19,988 nucleotides of DNA from Porphyromonadaceae bacterium UBA7042. Its GTDB lineage: Bacteria > Bacteroidota > Bacteroidia > Bacteroidales > Muribaculaceae. The stretch covers positions 1 to 19,988 of the forward strand of contig DLAR01000006.1 in the NCBI GenBank assembly GCA_002494015.1. Direction: 5' to 3'. Position 1 is the stretch's first letter; every line of letters starts with the position of its first letter. Shown in pieces: positions 6,283 through 13,562 of the stretch. A program made the position numbers and the translations under genes. The notes under the pieces are model-generated. The model was not told the DNA's origin and searched no databases. It was given only the letters and a program-made list of their open reading frames with translations.

Positions 6283-8219
6283 AGGCTGTCTACTTCTTTG
6301 AGCCATAGCGTTGAAGATGCGTCTGACGGCATGCGCCAGTCACCTCGCGGCGAGAGACACACACTTCCCACCTTTGGGCCGTCGGGCATACATGACCGCT
6401 TGAACTGCTGATTGAAGAAACGGCGGAAGAATGTGCGCATCCAGTGCTTTATGACATCGTCAGGATACGCCGTGGGGTCAAAAGCCTTGCGGGCGAGTGT
6501 ATAGATGCGCTGCGGGGAGAAACTGTAACGCAGCATGTAATACAGGAAGAAGTCGTGCAGCTCGTAGGGCCCCACAAGGTCTTCAGTCTTCTGCTTGATA
6601 TTCCCTTCCTCATCGGCGGGGGTCAGTTCCGGACTGATGGGTGTGTCGATGATGTCGTTGAGTGCGTCGCGACCCTTAGGGTCGGCTGTGCGCGTCGCAA
6701 ACCATCTGACAAGGTATCTGACAAGCGTTTTAGGGATGCCCGCATTGATGCCGTACATCGACATCTGGTCGCCATTATATGTCGCCCATCCAAGCGCGAG
6801 TTCTGACAAGTCGCCCGTTCCGAGGACTATTCCCCCGGCTTGATTAGCGATGTCCATCAGTAATTGGGTGCGTTCGCGGGCCTGTGAGTTCTCGTAGGTC
6901 ACATCATGCACTGCGGGGTTATGGCCGATGTCCTCGAAGTGCTGGTTGACCGCCTTGACAATCGAAATCTCGCGCATTGTTATCCCGAGTGATTCCATCA
7001 GCGCGACAGCGTTGCCGTGGGTGCGTCCCGTGGTGCCGAAGCCGGGCATTGTCACGCCGATGATGCCTTTTCGGTCAAGGTTCAGTCGGTCAAAAGTCTT
7101 TGCGGCCACAAGCAGCGCGAGCGTTGAGTCAAGCCCCCCCGAGATACCGACGACGATGGTCTTGCACCGTATAGCGTCGAGACGGCGGGCAAGGGCAGCC
7201 ACCTGTATGTTGATAATCTCGTCACAGCGATCGTCGATGGCTTCGTCACCGGCGGGGACAAAGGGTCGTGGGTCAACAGTGCGGTAGGAGAGGGGACGCG
7301 TGGTGACATGGTCGGTCTCGGGACGGGGATTCTCTACAGAAACGCGGTTGTTTTCGATTTCGGCACAGTCGGCAAAGGTCGTCGTGTGCAATCGGTCGTG
7401 CCGCAGCATCTCAATGTCGATGTCGGCGATTGAGATGTTGTCGTCGGGACTCCATCGCCGGTTAACAGCGAGGATAGAGCCGTTTTCGGCAATGATGGCT
7501 TTGCCGTCAAATGTCAGGTCGGTCGATGATTCACCCCATCCGGCACCTGCGTAGACATAGGCGCAGAGGCACCGGGCCGATTGCTGCTTGATGAGCGAAG
7601 TCAGATAACGGTATTTGCCTATAAGGTCATCCGAAGCACTGAGATTGAACACTACCTCGGCGCCACCCATCGCGAGATGGCACGACGGAGGCACCGGCAC
7701 CCATAAATCCTCGCAGATTTCGATAGCGATGTTGACTCCGTGGCTGCTGAACACGCGGCTGCTGTGGACTGTTGCAGTCTCGCCCGAAGGGAGCGTGACC
7801 GCAAAATCGCCGGTGAGTACCGCGCCGGGTCGCCACCACCGTCGCTCGTAAAATTCATTATAGTTTGGAATATATGATTTTGCCACCAGCTCCACCTCTC
7901 CGTCGCGTAGCAGGGCTGCGCAGTTGTACATGGTGCCGCCGCCAGCCACCGGGAGTCCCACGATGAAGTGCAGATGTTTCCTTTCCGAAAGTTTGCGCAG
8001 TTTGTCCAGTCCGGCAAGTGCTGCGTTGATAAGGGTCGTGTTGTGGAAAAGGTCACCACAGGTATATCCTGTGATACACATCTCCGGAAACACAGCCACA
8101 TCCACTTGCTCTTTTTCAAGTCTGTCGACCAAGAGAGAAATCTGTTCTATATTGTGGTTCACGTCGGCCACATTGATATGGGGCACTGCCGCCGCCACGC
8201 GCAAAAATCCGTTTACCAT
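6279..8219 (-). CDS. nadE: Glutamine-dependent NAD+ synthetase
   Basis: Catalyses the last step of NAD+ synthesis: ATP-dependent amidation of deamido-NAD+ with ammonia channelled from glutamine. The 646-residue protein has an N-terminal nitrilase-type glutaminase domain with the Glu-Lys-Cys triad visible as FPEM (Glu46), LVAKSYIP (Lys114) and EICEDLW (Cys169), a linker, and a C-terminal synthetase domain with the PP-loop SGGLDS (360-365) and later GTGDLSELALGW. The length is typical of the two-domain form. The ATG at 8217-8219 gives a normal start (VNGFLRVAAAVPHIN). It lies 48 bp downstream of the MATE gene on the same strand but has its own predicted promoter, whose -33 box overlaps the MATE 3' end. 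Its 3' end shares 4 bp with the convergent symporter gene. No frameshift or missing residue is seen. Confidence 0.97.
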   Translation of the reverse strand: MVNGFLRVAAAVPHINVADVNHNIEQISLLVDRLEKEQVDVAVFPEMCITGYTCGDLFHNTTLINAALAGLDKLRKLSERKHLHFIVGLPVAGGGTMYNCAALLRDGEVELVAKSYIPNYNEFYERRWWRPGAVLTGDFAVTLPSGETATVHSSRVFSSHGVNIAIEICEDLWVPVPPSCHLAMGGAEVVFNLSASDDLIGKYRYLTSLIKQQSARCLCAYVYAGAGWGESSTDLTFDGKAIIAENGSILAVNRRWSPDDNISIADIDIEMLRHDRLHTTTFADCAEIENNRVSVENPRPETDHVTTRPLSYRTVDPRPFVPAGDEAIDDRCDEIINIQVAALARRLDAIRCKTIVVGISGGLDSTLALLVAAKTFDRLNLDRKGIIGVTMPGFGTTGRTHGNAVALMESLGITMREISIVKAVNQHFEDIGHNPAVHDVTYENSQARERTQLLMDIANQAGGIVLGTGDLSELALGWATYNGDQMSMYGINAGIPKTLVRYLVRWFATRTADPKGRDALNDIIDTPISPELTPADEEGNIKQKTEDLVGPYELHDFFLYYMLRYSFSPQRIYTLARKAFDPTAYPDDVIKHWMRTFFRRFFNQQFKRSCMPDGPKVGSVCLSPRGDWRMPSDASSTLWLKEVDSL

Positions 8220-8251
8220 ACTATAATATTATATATGTATATATGCAAGGG

Positions 8252-8282
8252 CAAATTTAGCGAATTTTTATCGGGCGACAAA
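8252..8282 (-). promoter_or_regulatory. Predicted nadE promoter
   Basis: Reading the minus strand, TTTG (8282-8279) is followed after 19 bp by TAAATTTG (8259-8252), a full match to the Bacteroidetes -33/-7 pattern. Transcription would begin around 8246, leaving an AT-rich leader of about 27 nt before the ATG. The upstream box lies within the last codons of the MATE gene. Confidence 0.7.
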
Positions 8283-9629
8283 ACTTTTCCCTGCCCACTT
8301 GAAACTGCGCCATCGCCGGGCAAAGATAAAACCGCGGATATTCTCGTCGAGAGTAAACATCGCCCACATCCCATATATCCCGAGTCCCGCGACAATACCG
8401 AGCATGTAGCCTGCCGCGACCGCGACACTCCATTGAACTACCAATCCGATATAGAAGGGGAAATTTACATCGCCCGTTGCCCTGAGCGCATTGGTGGCGA
8501 AGATGTTGATTGCGCGGCCCAGTTCAAGCACGATGTCTATTACCAGTATTGTAGTTCCCATCTTTATGATTGCGGCATCAGATGTCAGTGCGTGGAATAT
8601 TACGTTGCCAAATACCGCAATCAGTATCGAGAGTGATACTGAAACGATTATAGATATGCGCATTACGAAACGGCCAAGCAGGTATGTCCCCATCACTTTT
8701 CCTCGCCCTATAAGATGTCCGATGCAGATTGCTCCGCCCTGTGACACGGCTATGCAAAACAGGTAGCCGAACATGACGACGTTGACTGTATAGGTGCGAG
8801 TGGCGAGAGCCTCTACCCCGAGCATGTTGATAAAATAGGTTATCAAGACTTGTGACGAGCTGTATGAAAGCTGTTCTCCCGCCGACGGAATGCCTATTTT
8901 TAACAGGTTTTTTACCTCCTTGAACGGGAATGGCCGGAAAAGCGACGGCTTGATTACGGGGATGGTTGTGCGGAACATGATGGCAAAGAGCATTATCATG
9001 GCCAGAGTGCGTCCTGCGGCGGTAGAGATTGCAGCCCCTTCGACTCCGAGCGCTGGCAGTCCGAATTTGCCGAAAATCAGCGCATAGTTCCCGAAAATGT
9101 TAAGCACGTTCACAATCGCCACGACCGCCATCGGGTAGACTGCCTTGTTGCATGCCCTAAGCGTGGCCGAGACAGTCATTGCCAAGGCTTGTACAAATGC
9201 GAAACCTCCCACGATGCGCATATAGGCCAGTCCTTCGGGCATCATCTCGCCGCTCAGTCCCATTGCTGTCAGTATGTTACCCGCACCGAGAAACAGTGTC
9301 GCGCTTATGGCGCAACCTGTCAACAGATTTATGGCGAGGGCTACCCCTACGACTGTCGCAAGCCTGTCTTTGAGCCCCGCACCGAGATATTGGCTGCATA
9401 GTACCGATGTGCCGAGGTTTATGACCTCGAAAACGAGGAAACACAGCATGACAATCTGATTGACGACCCCGACGGCGGCCACGCTCGCGTCGCTGTGGCG
9501 CGATAGCATTATGGTGTCTACCGCCCCGAGCATCATTATGAGGAATGTCTCAATGAAGATGGGGACGGCGAGAGATGCAAGCTGTCGTTTGATACCCGGT
9601 GACACTGATTTTATATGTGGGAATGGCAT
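8268..9629 (-). CDS. MATE family efflux transporter
   Basis: Inner-membrane multidrug/toxic-compound extrusion antiporter, substrate unknown. The 453 residues fit the family (about 440-470), with roughly 12 hydrophobic segments in two homologous halves. The first helix region carries the typical LAVPIFIETFLIMMLGAVDTIML (about 19-41), followed by the family-like stretch reading NQIVMLCFLVFEVINLGTSVL; the second half begins near LKIGIPSAGEQLSYSSSQVLITY. The ATG at 9627-9629 is preceded by a TAACTTTG -7 box. It is divergent from the DUF6377 gene across 134 bp and precedes nadE on the same strand. It is clearly different from the DinF-like MATE at 15620. Confidence 0.92.
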   Translation of the reverse strand: MPFPHIKSVSPGIKRQLASLAVPIFIETFLIMMLGAVDTIMLSRHSDASVAAVGVVNQIVMLCFLVFEVINLGTSVLCSQYLGAGLKDRLATVVGVALAINLLTGCAISATLFLGAGNILTAMGLSGEMMPEGLAYMRIVGGFAFVQALAMTVSATLRACNKAVYPMAVVAIVNVLNIFGNYALIFGKFGLPALGVEGAAISTAAGRTLAMIMLFAIMFRTTIPVIKPSLFRPFPFKEVKNLLKIGIPSAGEQLSYSSSQVLITYFINMLGVEALATRTYTVNVVMFGYLFCIAVSQGGAICIGHLIGRGKVMGTYLLGRFVMRISIIVSVSLSILIAVFGNVIFHALTSDAAIIKMGTTILVIDIVLELGRAINIFATNALRATGDVNFPFYIGLVVQWSVAVAAGYMLGIVAGLGIYGMWAMFTLDENIRGFIFARRWRSFKWAGKSFVAR

Positions 9630-9657
9630 GTGTACGCTATATTGGATTTTCGGGGTG

Positions 9658-9665
9658 CAAAGTTA
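9658..9665 (-). promoter_or_regulatory. -7 element for the MATE gene
   Basis: On the minus strand TAACTTTG (9665-9658) matches TAnnTTTG and lies 28 bp before the ATG at 9629. No convincing TTTG is seen about 20 bp upstream. Confidence 0.5.
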
Positions 9666-9748
9666 ATGATAACCATCATTGGGTGGCATAAAACAACCGC
9701 GTTAAATTTAGTTAACATTCCGGTCTCGGCAATGTAGGGAATATTCTC

Positions 9749-9756
9749 TATCTTTG
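9749..9756 (+). promoter_or_regulatory. -7 element for the DUF6377 gene
   Basis: TATCTTTG matches TAnnTTTG. Transcription would begin near 9762-9764, so the first in-frame ATG (9764) would be nearly leaderless; the ATGs at 9776 and 9806 would have leaders of about 13 and 43 nt. The -33 box is not clear. Confidence 0.5.
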
Positions 9757-9763
9757 CATAATA

Positions 9764-11377
9764 ATGACTTTCGCTATGGCGCTGTACCGTATAATATATC
9801 ATCGCATGTTGCTCTTGTTCTTTTTGTCGCTGATTTCTTGTGGCGGCGTTATGGCTGCATCTGTGACGAGCGAGGATGTGTCGGCTATTTTGAAACGTCT
9901 TGACCATGAGTTGTCCCATCGTGACAATTATGTGGCCAAGCGTCAGCGGATTATCGACTCTCTGCGCAACCGGGTGGAGAAGCTGCCCATCTCGGTGCAT
10001 GAGCGTCTTGAATCAGAATTGCTTCTTGGAGAAAATTACAGCGGTTTCAATGCCGACTCGGCCATTTATCATTATTCACACGGTCTTGCTGTTGCACAGG
10101 CGATTCAGTCCGACACTATGGTGGCTCTTTTCCAAATGCGGCGTGCGACGCTGCTCCCTCTTGCCGGCTTTATTCAAGAAGCGCTTTTGAGCTATCAGGC
10201 GATTGATACAGTCGGGATGCCCGTGGCCCTCCGATGCGTGTACCACGACGCGGGTAGGCAGATGTATAGCTATATGGCCTCTTTTTGTGTCAGCCACCCC
10301 GCCGAGTACGAACGTTTTACATATCTTGCTCTTGAATCTCAGGCCAAGCTTATCCCCCTTCTTGGAGACAATACGTTGCGATACAAGCTCAACCAAGGGG
10401 AATATTACTTCCTCCGGGGGGAATATTCCCGGGCCAAGGCCATACTTACCGACTTGCTTGACAATCTTGACGAAGATGACAATATGTTTGCCCGGGCAAG
10501 CCACTTTTTATCAGGAATCGCCCTTGCCCGTAACGAGCGCAATGAGCATATATATTATCTTGCCCTTTCGGCCATCTCTGACATCAAGTCGGCCACGCTC
10601 GAAGTGTCATCGCTGCAGGAACTCGGACAGATATTGTTCAGCCTTAATGATGTCTCTCGCTCCCACCGTTATCTTTCGGTCGCCCTTCGCAACGCAGTCG
10701 AGTGTCGCGCCCCATTGCGCATCCTCCAGTCGGCCGAGTCACTGCCGATTATCGAGAGTGCCCATGCCGTGGAGCTTGAAGGGTCGCGTCGCCGCATATA
10801 CGTCATCATGGCCCTCATGGGCCTATTGCTTGTGGGGTTTGCCGCCACTCTGACTCTTTTGCGGAGAAAGATGATTTCGATGAATATGCTGTCTGACCGT
10901 CTCGAAGAAGCCAACCGGGTCAAGGATATATATATAAACCAGTTCCTTGATTTGTGTTCAATATATATGGACAGGCTCAACCAGTTCAGCAAGACTGTAA
11001 ACCGCAAGATTTCGGCCGGGAAGGTCGATGACCTGTACAACATCACCAAATCAGGAAAGTTCATCGAGGAGCAGTCCAAGGCGTTCTATAAGGTTTTTGA
11101 CGATGCTTTCCTCCACATCTATCCCACTTTTGTAGAAGATGTCAACGCCCTCCTCCGTCCCGAGGAGCAGATTGAGCTGCACGAAGGAGAAAAACTTAAC
11201 ACTGACTTGCGCATCCTCGCATTCATGCGTCTCGGCATTGAAGAAAGTTCGCGGATTGCCCAGCTGTTGAACTATTCGGTCTACACAATTTACACCTATC
11301 GCAATCGTCTTAAAAACCGCGCAATAGTTCGTGAGACGTTTGAATCCGACATGATGAATATTAAGTCGATTTCGTGA
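9764..11377 (+). CDS. DUF6377-type membrane transcriptional regulator
   Basis: Probable membrane-anchored regulator of the Bacteroidales DUF6377 type; target genes unknown. An N-terminal signal sequence (LLLFFLSLISCGGVMA, with a possible lipobox LISC) leads into an alpha-helical, TPR-like periplasmic region whose start reads LDHELSHRDNYVAKRQRIID, the family hallmark. A single membrane helix follows at about residues 344-365 (IYVIMALMGLLLVGFAATL). The cytoplasmic part ends in a LuxR-like helix-turn-helix: DLRILAFMRLGIEESSRIAQ, then LLNYSVYTIYTYRNRLKNRA. The start is uncertain: 9764 is the longest, but ATGs at 9776 (keeps the Arg/His n-region) or 9806 suit the promoter position and signal peptide better. 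In related genomes such genes often sit beside SusC/D-type loci as I recall; here the downstream side is a non-coding gap then folP. Confidence 0.88.
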   Translation: MTFAMALYRIIYHRMLLLFFLSLISCGGVMAASVTSEDVSAILKRLDHELSHRDNYVAKRQRIIDSLRNRVEKLPISVHERLESELLLGENYSGFNADSAIYHYSHGLAVAQAIQSDTMVALFQMRRATLLPLAGFIQEALLSYQAIDTVGMPVALRCVYHDAGRQMYSYMASFCVSHPAEYERFTYLALESQAKLIPLLGDNTLRYKLNQGEYYFLRGEYSRAKAILTDLLDNLDEDDNMFARASHFLSGIALARNERNEHIYYLALSAISDIKSATLEVSSLQELGQILFSLNDVSRSHRYLSVALRNAVECRAPLRILQSAESLPIIESAHAVELEGSRRRIYVIMALMGLLLVGFAATLTLLRRKMISMNMLSDRLEEANRVKDIYINQFLDLCSIYMDRLNQFSKTVNRKISAGKVDDLYNITKSGKFIEEQSKAFYKVFDDAFLHIYPTFVEDVNALLRPEEQIELHEGEKLNTDLRILAFMRLGIEESSRIAQLLNYSVYTIYTYRNRLKNRAIVRETFESDMMNIKSIS

Positions 11378-11552
11378 TGGATGTATTTTCGTCAAAGAAT
11401 GTGACAAAGTTGAATCAGTTAACATTTTATACCCCTTGTCCGGTTTATGCTCGGGTTAGATGCGAAATGTTGCATTGATAGCATATTTGATTGGCTGTCA
11501 GTAGTATATATGACTTAGTCGGCTGTATGATTCTATATTTTGTCTATCTCTG

Positions 11553-11584
11553 CTTGCCGAGGGGTAAAATGATTGCTAATTTTG
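11553..11584 (+). promoter_or_regulatory. Predicted promoter of the non-coding transcript
   Basis: CTTG (11553-11556), 20-bp spacer, then TAATTTTG (11577-11584): a full match to the -7 consensus with TTG at the right distance. Transcription would start near 11590 and run toward the terminator at 11771. No ORF of any size follows. Confidence 0.6.
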
Positions 11585-11589
11585 CATCA

Positions 11590-11812
11590 GAAACAAATCG
11601 GTAATGCGACTTGATGTCACAGAATCAGATTGTTGAGACAAAATAAGAATACGTTTAATAATTTAGTTTTAGGGTTAGTATAGATTGTTAGTATTCTTAG
11701 CGATGAAATAATTGCATAATAGTAAATGTGTTTTTATGTTAGGTTTGTAGAGTCTTATTGCTAAGACAGTAATACGGCGCCTCCGTGAGGAAGTGCCGTA
11801 TTGTCGTTTTAT
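11590..11812 (+). ncRNA. Candidate small RNA or attenuated leader
   Basis: About 220 nt lie between a good promoter and a strong intrinsic terminator with no credible ORF. Visible structure: a 9-bp perfect inverted repeat with a 38-nt loop (11644-11699), a compact hairpin (11752-11767) and the terminator hairpin. An alternative pairing of TATTGC (11756-11761) with GTAATA (11769-11774, one G-U pair) would disrupt both the compact hairpin and the 5' arm of the terminator, so a regulated leader of folP-cdaA is possible. I do not recognise any named RNA family. Boundaries are estimates. Confidence 0.4.
11771..11810 (+). terminator. Intrinsic terminator upstream of folP
   Basis: AATACGGC (11771-11778) pairs perfectly with GCCGTATT (11795-11802); inside, CCTC (11780-11783) pairs with GAGG (11787-11790) around a CGT loop. 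The hairpin is followed by GTCGTTTTAT, a modest U-tract. It lies about 60 bp before the folP promoter's -7 box, so it ends an upstream transcript before folP. Confidence 0.75.
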
Positions 11813-11843
11813 AGGCCATGACTGAAAACAAAAGTATGATATA

Positions 11844-11875
11844 TTTGTGCATGCAGCGTTTTTTTGTTAATTTCG
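11844..11875 (+). promoter_or_regulatory. Predicted folP promoter
   Basis: TTTG (11844-11847), 20-bp spacer, TAATTTCG (11868-11875, 7 of 8 consensus letters with N positions free). The start would be near 11882, about 13 nt before the folP ATG. It lies downstream of the terminator, so folP can be transcribed independently of the upstream non-coding transcript. Confidence 0.6.
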
Positions 11876-11894
11876 CAGTTGAAAAGTTTATCCG

Positions 11895-12737
11895 ATGTTC
11901 AACCGTTTTTTACTGAATCTTCATGGGCGGCTTTATGTCGCAGATCGTCCTCAGGTAATGGGGATTTTGAATATCACGCCCGATTCATTTTATTCGGGTA
12001 GCCGCACTATGCGCGACCGGGAGATTGCGGCCCGTATTACAGCAATGGTAGAAGATGGTGCTGACATGATTGATGTCGGAGCCTATTCTTCGCGTCCCGG
12101 TGCATCCGATGTCCCGTTAGGAGAGGAGATTGACCGTCTGCGTATCGGAATGCGGTTGCTTCGCGATATTGCTCCTGACATTCCTGTCTCGGTCGATACA
12201 TTTCGCGCCGAGGTCGCCCGCGTGGCGGTTGAAGAACTCGGGGCCGATATTGTCAATGATATATCGGGCGGAGATTTGGATTCCGACATGTGGCCTGTTG
12301 TGGCCGCTCTCGGTGTGCCATATATATTGATGCACATGCGCGGGACACCATCTTCCATGCAGCAGCTTACCGACTATGGCGATGTTACGGCCGACGTTAT
12401 AAACGACCTCTCGCGCAAATTGCGCGAACTAAGGCTTTCGGGTGTGGCCGATGTAATTGTTGATCCGGGGTTTGGTTTCAGCAAAACAGTCTGCCAAAAC
12501 TTTGAAATGATGCGGAATCTCCAAGCATTTACGCTGGCACTGGACGCTCCTTTGCTTGTGGGAATCTCGCGCAAGTCAATGATATACAAGACTTTCAATA
12601 CTACGCCTGAGGAGACGCTTAACGGAACCACGGTGTTGAATACAATAGCCATCTCCCGTGGCGCGTCAATTTTGCGCGTCCATGACGTAAAACAGTGTGT
12701 CGAGGCTGTCCGGCTCAGCCTGTTGTCATCTAATTAG
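11895..12737 (+). CDS. folP: Dihydropteroate synthase
   Basis: Joins 6-hydroxymethyl-dihydropterin pyrophosphate with p-aminobenzoate to make dihydropteroate in folate synthesis; the sulfonamide target. The 280-residue TIM-barrel protein shows the pterin-binding signature VMGILNITPDSF (21-32), the second signature DVGAYSSRPGA (60-70), VNDISGG, LMHMRGTPSSMQ, VDPGFGFSK, VGISRKSMIYK and the C-terminal RVHDVKQCVEAV motif, all in the expected order. Length is normal. The ATG at 11895 follows a predicted promoter. The cdaA ATG begins 10 nt after the stop, so the two are probably co-transcribed; folP next to the diadenylate cyclase gene is a recurring Bacteroidetes arrangement as I recall. Confidence 0.97.
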   Translation: MFNRFLLNLHGRLYVADRPQVMGILNITPDSFYSGSRTMRDREIAARITAMVEDGADMIDVGAYSSRPGASDVPLGEEIDRLRIGMRLLRDIAPDIPVSVDTFRAEVARVAVEELGADIVNDISGGDLDSDMWPVVAALGVPYILMHMRGTPSSMQQLTDYGDVTADVINDLSRKLRELRLSGVADVIVDPGFGFSKTVCQNFEMMRNLQAFTLALDAPLLVGISRKSMIYKTFNTTPEETLNGTTVLNTIAISRGASILRVHDVKQCVEAVRLSLLSSN

Positions 12738-12747
12738 AACTAACTTT

Positions 12748-13524
12748 ATGGACCAGTTTGGAATCAGAGATGCCTTTGACATAGCGATTGTCGCGCTATT
12801 GCTGTTCTATCTTTACAGAATAATGAAAGAGAGCGGCACTATCAACATATTCTTCGGTGTGCTTGCGTTTATAGTGGTGTGGGTGCTTACATCTCAGATT
12901 CTTGAAATGAAACTGATAGGCACTATCCTTGACCAGTTTATGGGAATAGGGCTGCTTGTACTCGTTATCCTTTTTCAAGACCAAATTAAGCGATTCCTTG
13001 TTGAACTTGGCGACCACAAGCGATGGCGGTTCTTGAAAAAACTGTTTCAGCATTCCAAGCATGACCACGGCAGCGAGGCGCGCAGGTATGTGATGCCGAT
13101 TGTCTATGCATGCCTCAACATGTCGAAGACAAAAACCGGTGCTCTGATAGTCATCCAGCAGGAAATTCCGCTCGACTCCTATGAAAAAAGCGGTGACATC
13201 ATTGATGCCGATGTCAATTCCCGACTTATAGAAAACATATTTTTTAAAAATTCGCCTCTCCATGACGGTGCAATGATAATTGCCCGTGGGCGCATAATGT
13301 CAGCGGGATGTATCCTTCCCGTCAGCCACGACCGCAACATTCCCCGCGCTCTCGGACTCCGTCACCGGTCAGCCCTCGGCATTTCTCAGGCGACTGATGC
13401 CTTGGCGGTGGTGGTGTCAGAAGAAACCGGAAACATTTCAATCGCACATCGCGGCACTCTGACTACGCGTCTGTCATCGACCGATCTTGAACACCGGCTC
13501 TCACAGGCTATGTCAAGCGAATAA
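12748..13524 (+). CDS. cdaA: Diadenylate cyclase CdaA (c-di-AMP synthase)
   Basis: Makes cyclic di-AMP from two ATP at the inner membrane; c-di-AMP typically controls osmotic balance, K+ transport and envelope stress. The 258-residue protein has three N-terminal membrane helices (about 10-27, 33-50 and 60-77), then a DisA_N catalytic domain with GALIVIQQE (131-139), the DGA motif in LHDGAMII (DGA 173-175), and RHR in LGLRHRSALG (205-207), followed by VVVSEETGNIS. The chosen start (ATGGACCAG at 12748) places the first helix as in the family; an in-frame ATG at 12697 would run through the folP end and add 17 non-family residues. It follows folP by 10 nt and precedes the OPT gene by 38 nt. Also known as dacA. 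Confidence 0.95.
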   Translation: MDQFGIRDAFDIAIVALLLFYLYRIMKESGTINIFFGVLAFIVVWVLTSQILEMKLIGTILDQFMGIGLLVLVILFQDQIKRFLVELGDHKRWRFLKKLFQHSKHDHGSEARRYVMPIVYACLNMSKTKTGALIVIQQEIPLDSYEKSGDIIDADVNSRLIENIFFKNSPLHDGAMIIARGRIMSAGCILPVSHDRNIPRALGLRHRSALGISQATDALAVVVSEETGNISIAHRGTLTTRLSSTDLEHRLSQAMSSE

Positions 13525-13562
13525 TAAACAAATTAATAACCAATACATTATCACAACAGCTT

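Larger units (their letters stand above)
11378..11894. other. 517-bp non-coding gap between DUF6377 gene and folP
   Basis: No ORF longer than about a dozen codons is supported here. The gap is AT-rich and holds, left to right, a promoter (11553-11584), a perfect 9-bp inverted repeat TAAGAATAC/GTATTCTTA (11644-11652 and 11691-11699), a 6-bp-stem hairpin GTCTTA-TTGC-TAAGAC (11752-11767), an intrinsic terminator (11771-11810), and a second promoter (11844-11875) just before folP. The first ~170 bp after the DUF6377 stop show nothing I can name. Confidence 0.8.

Noticed and set aside
11644..11699. Invertible promoter bounded by TAAGAATAC/GTATTCTTA
   Set aside because: The intervening 38 bp is too short for known Bacteroidales invertons, the promoter boxes lie outside it, and no recombinase gene is nearby.
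12697..12747. Upstream in-frame start for cdaA
   Set aside because: It overlaps the folP C-terminus and adds residues without family similarity; ATGGACCAG at 12748 gives the normal membrane helix start.
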